From assembly GCA_003142495.1 (NCBI GenBank), contig PLMM01000401.1:1-5514 (forward strand): a stretch of 5,514 nt of DNA, written 5' to 3'. Made by a program: the position numbers and the translations under genes. The DNA is from Gemmatimonadota bacterium. GTDB lineage: Bacteria; Gemmatimonadota; Gemmatimonadetes; Gemmatimonadales; Gemmatimonadaceae. The notes under the pieces are model-generated. The model saw only the letters and a program-made list of their open reading frames with translations, was not told the DNA's origin and searched no databases. Below, one piece after another: positions 1 to 5,514 of this stretch. Each line of letters opens with the position of its first letter. Position 1 is the stretch's first letter.

Positions 1-1316
1 CCGTCGACCGCCGCGCTGATGTCGATCGTGCGGCTCTCGATGCCAAGCGCATCGATGACGAGCTGCGCGTGTTCGAGGCTCTCCGGGCTCGACGTGCGAT
101 AGGGAAGCCGCACACCGATCACGTTCTTCGCGCCGATCGCCTTCGACGCGAGGAAAGCGGTAACCGCTGAGTCGACGCCGCCGGAGATCGCGACGATCGC
201 CTTCTCGAAGCCGCGCTGCTCGAGCTCGTCGCGGATGAACGACGTGAGCCAGCTCTCGGTGAGCGAGCCATCGATCGAGAGCGCTGAGGGCGCGCCGTTC
301 TCGCGCGCGCCCACCTGTACGACCTCGATGTCGCTCGAGCGCGACTCCGCTTTCGCGCGCGACTTCTTCGCCACCGTCTTCTTCGCGGCCGGCGCCGGAT
401 CGTACTCGAGCGCGGCCGGCGTCTCCGCGCGGATCTGCTCGAGATTGTCGAGCAGATGCGGCATCGCCGTCTGCAGATCCGCGAGCAGCGGCATCTCCGA
501 GCGCGCGCGCGAGAGATCGTTGAGGTCGATGCGCAGCGCGACGAGTGCCTCGCGCCAGAGCGGCCCGCGCACGCGCACCTCGCCGTTGGGGCCGGCGATC
601 GTGGCGCCCCCGGGGAAGGACTTCCCGCCCTCGTTCGCCACCAGATTCGCGAACGACACGAACACTCCCTGCTCCTCGGCTATATCCCGCACGAGCCGCT
701 CCCACCGCGCGACGCTCGCGGGGCCGGGGATCGCGTCGTCGCGCGGATGGACGCCGCGCGCGGGCGCCGCCGCCGAGATGAAGATCACCGTCGCGCCGTC
801 GAGCGCGAGGAGCGTTCCCGGCAGCGAGTGCCACGCGTCCTCGCACACGAGCATCGCGAACTTCCCCCACGGCGTCTCGAACGCGCGGATATCGTGGCCG
901 CGCTCGACGAAGCGCTCCTCGTCGAAGAGGCCGTACGTGGGGAGGAAGTTCTTCCGATGCACGTGACGGATGAGCGGCGCGTCGCCACCCAGTCGCACCC
1001 AGATCGCGCTGTTGTACAGAATGCTGTTCCAGAGCTCGTAGAAGCCGATCGCGACTTCGAGCGGCCGCGACGCGCCCGAAGCGAGAAATACCCGCTGCAG
1101 ATCCGCTGCGAACGCGCCGGCGGTGTGCGCCTGCTCACGCACGCCACCCTCGAGGAAGTAGCCGGTGAGCGCGGATTCTGGGAGATGCAGCACGTCCGGC
1201 CGCGGATCGAGCGAGTCGAGCTGCGTGAAGATCCCGCCCAGCCTCGCGAGGTTCCCCTCATAGTCTCCCTTGCCGGGGGAGAACTGGAGCACGGCAAGCT
1301 GGAGAGTGTGAGGCAT
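1..1316 (-). CDS. nadE: Glutamine-dependent NAD+ synthetase (nitrilase-NadE fusion), 3' end cut by window edge
   Basis: This enzyme makes NAD+ from deamido-NAD+ and ATP, using ammonia released from glutamine by its own N-terminal domain; it acts in the cytoplasm as the last step of NAD synthesis. Reading from the ATG at 1316-1314, 438 codons are open to the left edge. Residues about 1-270 are a nitrilase/amidohydrolase domain with the Glu-Lys-Cys triad: E47 in LPESALTGY, K122 in RKNFLPTYG and C158 in LVCEDAW. A Lys/Ala-rich linker spans about 306-328. The ATP-binding synthetase domain then begins, with the PP-loop SGGVDSA at 378-384 and LPYRTSSPES at about 404-413. The rest of the synthetase domain, probably 150-250 residues, lies outside the window. 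No Shine-Dalgarno sequence precedes the start, but the protein begins directly with the first nitrilase strand (LQLAVLQFSP), which supports it. The gene diverges from the PBP gene. Family assignment is secure from both catalytic motifs. Confidence 0.95.
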   Translation of the reverse strand, partial: MPHTLQLAVLQFSPGKGDYEGNLARLGGIFTQLDSLDPRPDVLHLPESALTGYFLEGGVREQAHTAGAFAADLQRVFLASGASRPLEVAIGFYELWNSILYNSAIWVRLGGDAPLIRHVHRKNFLPTYGLFDEERFVERGHDIRAFETPWGKFAMLVCEDAWHSLPGTLLALDGATVIFISAAAPARGVHPRDDAIPGPASVARWERLVRDIAEEQGVFVSFANLVANEGGKSFPGGATIAGPNGEVRVRGPLWREALVALRIDLNDLSRARSEMPLLADLQTAMPHLLDNLEQIRAETPAALEYDPAPAAKKTVAKKSRAKAESRSSDIEVVQVGARENGAPSALSIDGSLTESWLTSFIRDELEQRGFEKAIVAISGGVDSAVTAFLASKAIGAKNVIGVRLPYRTSSPESLEHAQLVIDALGIESRTIDISAAVD

Positions 1317-1412
1317 GATCGAAAGATGGGTGTATTAAGGGGACACGGGTAGAGACGAGCGTCTCACGCCCCTGATCCAATTATCTTCCCAGCCGTGTTT
1401 CGTCTGTTGAAT
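1317..1412. promoter_or_regulatory. Divergent intergenic region, probable promoters for nadE and the PBP gene
   Basis: This is the only space between two divergently transcribed genes, so it should carry both promoters. It is clearly more AT-rich than its surroundings. On the minus strand TTAATA (1338-1333) resembles a -10 box about 16 bases before the nadE ATG. On the plus strand AATTATCTT (1379-1387) is a weak -10 candidate for the PBP gene. No convincing -35 boxes were found at the right spacing, so the exact promoter positions are guesses. A 14-base inverted repeat sits in the middle. Confidence 0.4.
1352..1365. repeat. Perfect 6-bp inverted repeat (GAGACG-AG-CGTCTC), possible operator
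   Basis: The arms GAGACG and CGTCTC are perfectly complementary around a 2-base centre. The site lies about midway between the divergent nadE and PBP starts, just upstream of the candidate nadE -10 box. The position and dyad symmetry would suit a dimeric regulator, but a 6-base arm in GC-rich DNA can occur by chance. With only a 2-base loop it is a poor RNA hairpin. Confidence 0.4.
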
Positions 1413-3416
1413 ATGCAACTGCGTGTCAGAATAGTCGCCCTCGCCGCGCTTGGGATCGCCTCGCCGCTCGCCGCGCAGGGGGCGCCGCTGGTGCAGCCCG
1501 CAAGCGAAGCGTGGCAGATCGTGCCGCAGCCGCAATCGTCGCTCGTGCTCGCGCGCGACGGTCAGCTGATCGGCGAGCTTGGCACGCAGTTCCGCGTAAG
1601 CGTCTCGATCCGCACGCTGCCGCCCTACGTCGGCCAGGCCTTCATCGCGGTCGAGGACCAGCGCTTCTACAAACACGATGGCGTCGACATGGTGGCCGTT
1701 GCGGCCGCGTTCAAGGACGCGCTGCGTGGCCACGCGCGCGGCGCGAGCACGATCACGCAGCAACTCGTCGGCAACATGCACCCCGATCTCATCGACCGCG
1801 CCGACCGCTCGATTGCGCGCAAGATCCACGAGCAGAATGCCGCGCGGGAGATGGAGCGCCATTACGACAAGCAGCAGATCCTCGAGGCGTATCTCAATCA
1901 GATCCACTTCGGCCACGGCTGGTACGGCGTCGAGGAGGCATCGCGTCACTACTTCGGCATCCCCGCCGCGCGACTTTCGCTCGCACAGGCAGCCACGCTC
2001 GCCGCGATGCCGAAAGGCCCCGCGCTCTACGATCCGGTACGCCATCCGGATCGCGCGCGCGAGCGCCGCGATCTCGTGCTCTCACTCATGGCACAACAGG
2101 GCTACGAGACTCCCGCCGCCGTCGCGGCGGCGAAGCTCGAGCCGATCGTCACCGCGCCATCGATGGGAATGTCCGCCGCGCCCTACGTCGTCGACGTCGT
2201 GCGACGCGAGGCCGAGAGCGCGGGCGTGCCCGTGATGACCGGCGGCTTCCAGATCACGACGACCATCGACGCGCAGCTGCAGTCGCTCGCCGCCGATGCA
2301 CTCACCTCCGGCCTCGCGCGCGTCGAGGCCCGCGCGGGATACAAGCATCCACTGTTCGCGACGCGCGCGCCGGGGAGCAGCGACTATCTGCAGGGCGCCG
2401 TGGTCGCGATCGATCCCGAAGATGGCGACGTGCTCGCGCTGGTCGGTGGCCGCGACTACGCGGACTCGCGCTTCAATCGCGCGCTCAACGCACTGCGGCA
2501 GCCCGGCTCCGCCTTCAAGCCGATCGTCTATGCGACCGCGATCGCCGACACGCTCACCGCGAGCTCGATCGTCTTCGACACCGCGCTCGCGATCCCGCTC
2601 GACCGCAACGGCCTCTACCGCCCGCGCAACGACGACGGCCAGTTCCTCGGCCCCATGACCCTTCGCGACGCGCTCGTGCGATCGCGCAATCCGGTCGCCG
2701 TGCAGCTGGGCATGGCCGAGGGGATCGACACGATCGCCGCGCTCGCCCACGCGCTCGGCATCTCCACGCCGATCTCGCCGTATCCGTCGAGCGCGATCGG
2801 CGCGTCGGCCGTGCGCCCGCTCGAGATGGTTGCCGCCTACGCCGCCTTCGACAACGATGGCTCGAGTGTGACGACGCGCTTCATCCATCGCATTATCGAT
2901 GCGGGCGGACGCCAGGTGTATACGGAGCGCGCGGCCGCGCGCGACTCGGTGCTCGATCCGCGCGTTGCGTTCATCATGCGCGACATAATGCGCGACGTCG
3001 TCACGCGCGGCACCGCGACGTCCGTGCGCCGCTACCTCCCCGAGCACATCGAGGCCGCGGGGAAAACGGGAACGACGAACAACGACACCGATGCGTGGTT
3101 CATCGGAATGACGCCGGAAGTCGTTGCGGGGGTATGGGTGGGCTTCGACAAGCCGGTGCCGATCGCGCCGGGCGCCGCGGGTGGATCCGTCGCCGCACCG
3201 ATCTGGGGCGACATGATGGGACGCTACTATCAGTCGCGCAGCTCGGGCGAGTGGAATCTCCCGGCGGGGCTCGTCGCAGTGGACTTCGATCGCGACAAGC
3301 TCGCTCCGGCGGATAGCACCACGCTCCCCGAGCGCCGCTACACCGAATACTTCCTCGACGGCACGCAGCCGGGCGACCCGTGGGCGCTGTTCGCGGATGG
3401 GCCGATCACGTTTTAG
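1413..3416 (+). CDS. Class A penicillin-binding protein (bifunctional peptidoglycan glycosyltransferase/transpeptidase, PBP1 type)
   Basis: This protein polymerises lipid II into glycan strands and crosslinks the peptides, on the outer face of the inner membrane. Using the ATG at 1413 it has 667 residues, normal for the family or slightly short. Residues 1-22 form a signal-like segment (two Arg, then a hydrophobic run ending PLAAQ). The GT51 domain (about 65-245) has EDQRFYKHDG with catalytic E81, GASTITQQL at 110-118, RKIHE with E140, and ILEAYLNQIHFGHGWYGVE (about 156-174). The transpeptidase domain (about 325-610) has SAFK with nucleophile S366 and K369, SRN at 424-426 and KTG at 551-553, all intact. 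Motif 2 continues QQLVGN, where most relatives have Lys or Arg in place of Gly. No OB or UvrB-like insert or long C-terminal tail is evident. A GTG at 1395 in the same frame would add six residues (MFRLLN); neither start has a Shine-Dalgarno sequence, and ATG was chosen because it gives a compact signal peptide. It could be called mrcA/ponA-like, but the exact orthology is not resolved. Confidence 0.95.
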   Translation: MQLRVRIVALAALGIASPLAAQGAPLVQPASEAWQIVPQPQSSLVLARDGQLIGELGTQFRVSVSIRTLPPYVGQAFIAVEDQRFYKHDGVDMVAVAAAFKDALRGHARGASTITQQLVGNMHPDLIDRADRSIARKIHEQNAAREMERHYDKQQILEAYLNQIHFGHGWYGVEEASRHYFGIPAARLSLAQAATLAAMPKGPALYDPVRHPDRARERRDLVLSLMAQQGYETPAAVAAAKLEPIVTAPSMGMSAAPYVVDVVRREAESAGVPVMTGGFQITTTIDAQLQSLAADALTSGLARVEARAGYKHPLFATRAPGSSDYLQGAVVAIDPEDGDVLALVGGRDYADSRFNRALNALRQPGSAFKPIVYATAIADTLTASSIVFDTALAIPLDRNGLYRPRNDDGQFLGPMTLRDALVRSRNPVAVQLGMAEGIDTIAALAHALGISTPISPYPSSAIGASAVRPLEMVAAYAAFDNDGSSVTTRFIHRIIDAGGRQVYTERAAARDSVLDPRVAFIMRDIMRDVVTRGTATSVRRYLPEHIEAAGKTGTTNNDTDAWFIGMTPEVVAGVWVGFDKPVPIAPGAAGGSVAAPIWGDMMGRYYQSRSSGEWNLPAGLVAVDFDRDKLAPADSTTLPERRYTEYFLDGTQPGDPWALFADGPITF

Positions 3417-3422
3417 CGGAGT

Positions 3423-4121
3423 TCACTTCCCGGGCGGCAGCTCCGGACTCTCGGCGCCCGTCTCGAGCGCCAGCCGAGAGGTGATCGACTCCATCTGCTG
3501 CGCGCGGAGGCGCGCCCAGCCCGGTAGCCGCAGCCCACCGACCGCGATCGAGCCGAGGCCAAGAAATGACATCGTCGCTGCTCCGGTCCACGTGTGGCCG
3601 AGATGTCCGCCGACAGCGCTGACGATCGCCATGAGTGCGCCCGTGCCGATCATGCCGACGCCAATATTCAGGGAGAAAATCGAACCCCCTCTCACGGTCG
3701 ACATGCGAAGGCGATGCCCGTTCGCCGTCGGCTCGAGAAGCGCCTGCAGATTTCCGTTCGTCCACTGGCGAAAGGAGCCGTTCGAGCTCACCACTCCGCG
3801 CGCGTTGAACGTTTCGCGCAGCTGCACGACCAGTCGCTCCCACTCCGCTTCGGTGAGCTGCCGATGGAGCTCGATCGTTCGCGCGACTCCGATCGGCATG
3901 GCGAGATAGCGCCGCACGCCAACCTGCGGACGAATCTCCAGTGAACGAGCGGCACTCGCAACGGCCTCGGGCGAGAGGCCAGCCTCGCGGCCGATGTCCT
4001 GCAGCTCGGCGAGAGTCATCCCCGCGTCACCCGCCACCTGATGCGGAAGAGACTGCGGCCCCTCGGCCGCCTTCCGGAATATCTCCGCAACCTCATCGTC
4101 GTCGTATCGGCGGTCAGTCAT
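3423..4121 (-). CDS. Small membrane protein of unknown function with a helical N-terminal domain and two predicted membrane segments
   Basis: I do not recognise a named family. The 232-residue product has three visible parts. Residues 1-62 are acidic and helical: RRYDDDEVAEIFRKAAEG, then GMTLAELQDIGREAGLSPEA, resembling the short bihelical prefix modules at the start of many bacterial membrane proteins. Residues about 63-145 look like a mixed alpha/beta domain, with a helix (LTEAEWERLVVQLRETF) followed by alternating strands up to LRMSTVRGG. Residues about 149-171 and 179-198 are hydrophobic, glycine-rich and likely form a membrane hairpin. The tail (about 201-232) is first basic, then acidic and proline-containing. 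There is no signal peptide, so the N-terminal part is probably cytoplasmic. The ATG at 4121-4119 is the first in frame; no Shine-Dalgarno sequence is seen. Its stop is 6 bases from that of the convergent PBP gene. A terminator separates it from lon upstream, so it probably has its own promoter. Coding status is supported by a coherent, domain-like translation. Confidence 0.85.
   Translation of the reverse strand: MTDRRYDDDEVAEIFRKAAEGPQSLPHQVAGDAGMTLAELQDIGREAGLSPEAVASAARSLEIRPQVGVRRYLAMPIGVARTIELHRQLTEAEWERLVVQLRETFNARGVVSSNGSFRQWTNGNLQALLEPTANGHRLRMSTVRGGSIFSLNIGVGMIGTGALMAIVSAVGGHLGHTWTGAATMSFLGLGSIAVGGLRLPGWARLRAQQMESITSRLALETGAESPELPPGK
3448..3480 (+). other. Stem-loop just downstream of the PBP stop codon, possible 3' end structure
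   Basis: CTCTCGGC (3448-3455) and GCCGAGAG (3473-3480) form a perfect 8-base stem around a 17-base loop, beginning 32 bases after the PBP stop. No T-tract follows, so it is not a standard intrinsic terminator for the plus strand. It lies inside the 3' end of the opposing membrane-protein gene, so the symmetry may simply reflect coding sequence. It could stabilise or help end the PBP transcript. Confidence 0.3.
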
Positions 4122-4171
4122 CGTATTCGTAGAATCGCTCGTGCGCTCGCCCGACGCAAATACCGCTAACG
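4122..4171 (-). promoter_or_regulatory. Presumed promoter region of the membrane-protein gene
   Basis: Because the lon terminator ends at 4172, transcription of the downstream gene should restart within these 50 bases. On the minus strand a weak TTGCGT element is followed 17 bases later by GATTCT, close to the ATG. If used, this would give a leaderless or nearly leaderless mRNA. Both boxes are poor matches to the sigma-70 consensus, so the call rests mainly on position. Confidence 0.25.
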
Positions 4172-4201
4172 AAAAAGCGCCACGGCAACTCGCCGCGGCG
4201 C
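4172..4201 (-). terminator. Rho-independent terminator of lon
   Basis: Read on the minus strand, GCGCCGCGGC and GCCGTGGCGC form a 10-base stem with one G-U pair around the 5-base loop GAGTT, followed at once by TTTTT (plus strand AAAAA at 4172-4176). It lies 29 bases past the lon stop codon. Strong GC stem, short loop and T-tract are all present, which is the classical intrinsic terminator form. It should separate lon from the next gene on the same strand. Confidence 0.9.
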
Positions 4202-4230
4202 CCTCTCATCATCTATACCAGCAAGGCCGA

Positions 4231-5514
4231 TCAAACCGCGGCGTGAATCTCCGCGCGCTCCTCAGCCTCTTCGACCAGCGTCGGCTTGGAGGGCAGTGCC
4301 AGCTCGCCCTCCGGCTCCAGCGCAATCGCAAACACTTCGTCGAGCGTGCTCACCGTGTGGAAGGTGAGACTCTTGCGAACCTCCTCGGGAATGTCTTCCA
4401 TGTCCGCCTCGTTGTCCTTCGGGAGGATGATGGTCGTGATCCCCGCGCGGTGCGCACCCAGCACCTTCTCCTTCAGTCCGCCAATCGGCAGCACTCTGCC
4501 GCGCAGCGTCGCCTCACCCGTCATCGCCACGTCCTTGCGAACGCGCCGGCCGGACATCGCCGAGACGAGCGCGGTCGAGATCGAGACACCGGCGCTCGGC
4601 CCGTCCTTCGGGATCGCTCCCGCGGGAACGTGCACGTGCACCTCGATCGATCCGAGCTTGTCGGTGGGAATGTGGAGCTGTGCCGCATGCGTCGCCGCAT
4701 ACGTCAGAGCCGCCCGCGCCGACTCCTTCATCACGTCGCCCAGGTGACCGGTCAGGGTCAGGCTCCCGCCGCCGGCCATGCGCGACGCCTCGACGAAGAG
4801 CACCTCCCCGCCCGCGGGCGTCCACGCCAGGCCGACCGCAACGCCGGGGTTCTTCGTGCGCTCCTCCATCTCCTCGTCCATGAACCGCGGTGCGCCGAGC
4901 ATGTCGACGACGACATCGGGCGTGATGGTGACGGCCTCCTCGGAACCCTCGGCCCGGCGACGCGCGACCTTGCGGCACAGCGACGCGATCTCGCGCTCCA
5001 GGTTGCGCACGCCCGCCTCGCGCGTGTAGCCGCGAATGACCGCGCGGATGGAGTCCGCCGTGAACGCCACCTGCTCTGGCGTGAGCCCGTGGTTCTTGAT
5101 CTGCTTGTCGACCAGGTGCTCGACGGCGATCTTGAGCTTCTCTTCCTCGGTGTAACCGGGAAGTTCGAGCACCTCCATGCGATCGCGTAGCGCCGGCGGC
5201 ACGGGGTCGAGCACGTTCGCCGTCGTGATGAAGAGCACCTCGGACAGGTCGAAGGGCACGTCCAGGTAGTGGTCCCGGAACGTGTTGTTCTGTTCCGGGT
5301 CGAGCACTTCCAGCAGCGCCGAGGAGGGGTCGCCGCGAAAATCCTGGCCGAGCTTGTCGATCTCATCCAGCATGAAAAGCGGGTTGGCAGTCCCGGCGCG
5401 TCTCATGGTCTGGATGACGCGTCCGGGCAACGCGCCAATATACGTGCGGCGGTGGCCGCGGATTTCGGCCTCATCCCGCACGCCACCGAGCGACAGGCGG
5501 ACGAACTTGCGGCC
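4231..5514 (-). CDS. lon: ATP-dependent Lon protease, 5' part cut by window edge
   Basis: Lon is a cytoplasmic hexameric AAA+ serine protease that unfolds and degrades damaged and regulatory proteins. The window holds 427 codons plus the TGA stop at 4233-4231. The reading frame is open to the right edge, starting [11 protein letters not shown]; the Val codon (GTG) at 5481 is internal, not a start. Numbering from the first visible residue: Walker [10 protein letters not shown] with D50/E51, sensor-1 TTAN (N100), sensor-2 region GVRNLERE (R170), then the protease domain (about 225-405) with catalytic S307 in KDGPSAG and K350 in GGLKEK. The 43-residue Ser-Lys spacing equals that in E. coli Lon (S679/K722). 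The missing part should be the substrate-binding N-domain and Walker A, the latter just past the edge; full Lon is about 780-820 residues. The C-terminus has a short acidic tail ([15 protein letters not shown]). It is followed by a strong terminator. The heat-shock promoter, if any, is outside the window. Confidence 0.97.
   Translation of the reverse strand, partial: GRKFVRLSLGGVRDEAEIRGHRRTYIGALPGRVIQTMRRAGTANPLFMLDEIDKLGQDFRGDPSSALLEVLDPEQNNTFRDHYLDVPFDLSEVLFITTANVLDPVPPALRDRMEVLELPGYTEEEKLKIAVEHLVDKQIKNHGLTPEQVAFTADSIRAVIRGYTREAGVRNLEREIASLCRKVARRRAEGSEEAVTITPDVVVDMLGAPRFMDEEMEERTKNPGVAVGLAWTPAGGEVLFVEASRMAGGGSLTLTGHLGDVMKESARAALTYAATHAAQLHIPTDKLGSIEVHVHVPAGAIPKDGPSAGVSISTALVSAMSGRRVRKDVAMTGEATLRGRVLPIGGLKEKVLGAHRAGITTIILPKDNEADMEDIPEEVRKSLTFHTVSTLDEVFAIALEPEGELALPSKPTLVEEAEERAEIHAAV

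Noticed and set aside
1330..1346. GTGT/ACAC short inverted repeat in the divergent spacer
   Set aside because: Four-base arms with a 9-base gap are expected by chance.
456..1352. Open frame of 298 codons on the plus strand opposite nadE
   Set aside because: Composition dominated by Arg, Glu, Ala and His; the nadE frame carries the full nitrilase triad across the same bases.
2082..3047. Open frame of 321 codons on the minus strand opposite the PBP transpeptidase domain
   Set aside because: Arg/Gly/Ala/His-rich composition with no domain-like pattern; the PBP motifs on the other strand are intact throughout.
1511..3316. Open frame of 601 codons in another plus-strand frame inside the PBP gene
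   Set aside because: Extremely Arg-rich translation typical of a shifted frame in GC-rich DNA; the overlapping frame is a complete class A PBP.
4141..5190. Long open frame (349 codons) on the plus strand opposite lon
   Set aside because: Antisense shadow of a strongly conserved gene in GC-rich DNA; the translation is Arg/His/Ala/Leu-rich low-complexity, and it begins inside the lon terminator region.
4231..5481. Treating the GTG at 5481 as the lon start
   Set aside because: The frame continues upstream to the window edge with conserved Lon sequence (KFVRLSLGG before [10 protein letters not shown]), so the codon is an internal Val.
1..5514. A defence, mobile or otherwise novel multi-gene system
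   Set aside because: Three of four genes are conserved housekeeping genes with intact motifs; no transposase, integrase, nuclease, toxin-antitoxin pair, direct repeat array or composition shift was seen.

Overview
This is a GC-rich window with four protein-coding genes and little free space between them. From left to right they are: the 5' part of a glutamine-dependent NAD+ synthetase gene (minus strand, running off the left edge); a complete class A penicillin-binding protein (plus strand); a complete gene for a small membrane protein of unknown function (minus strand); and the 3' two-thirds or so of an ATP-dependent Lon protease gene (minus strand, running off the right edge). No RNA genes, insertion sequences, CRISPR arrays, phage genes or attachment sites were seen.

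The organism looks like a high-GC, Gram-negative-type bacterium. The PBP signal peptide ends in a short 'LAAQ' cleavage region, and the style of the nitrilase/NAD synthetase fusion and of the small membrane protein fits Gemmatimonadota or a close relative. This is a judgement from sequence style, not from a database search.

Layout: nadE and the PBP gene diverge from a 97-base spacer (about 1317-1412) that holds a 14-base inverted repeat and AT-rich promoter-like patches. The PBP gene and the small membrane protein gene converge, with only 6 bases between their stop codons. lon and the membrane protein gene point the same way but are separated by 109 bases containing a textbook intrinsic terminator (4172-4201), so they are probably not one operon. 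The four genes serve separate housekeeping roles (NAD synthesis, peptidoglycan synthesis, protein quality control, one unknown), and nothing suggests a shared pathway.

I looked for an undescribed system and did not find one. The observations most worth a second look are the loss of a usually basic residue in the PBP glycosyltransferase motif 2, a PBP export signal that looks cleavable, a histone-H1-like Lys/Ala linker in NadE, the lack of Shine-Dalgarno sequences at all three visible starts, and the uncharacterised membrane protein.
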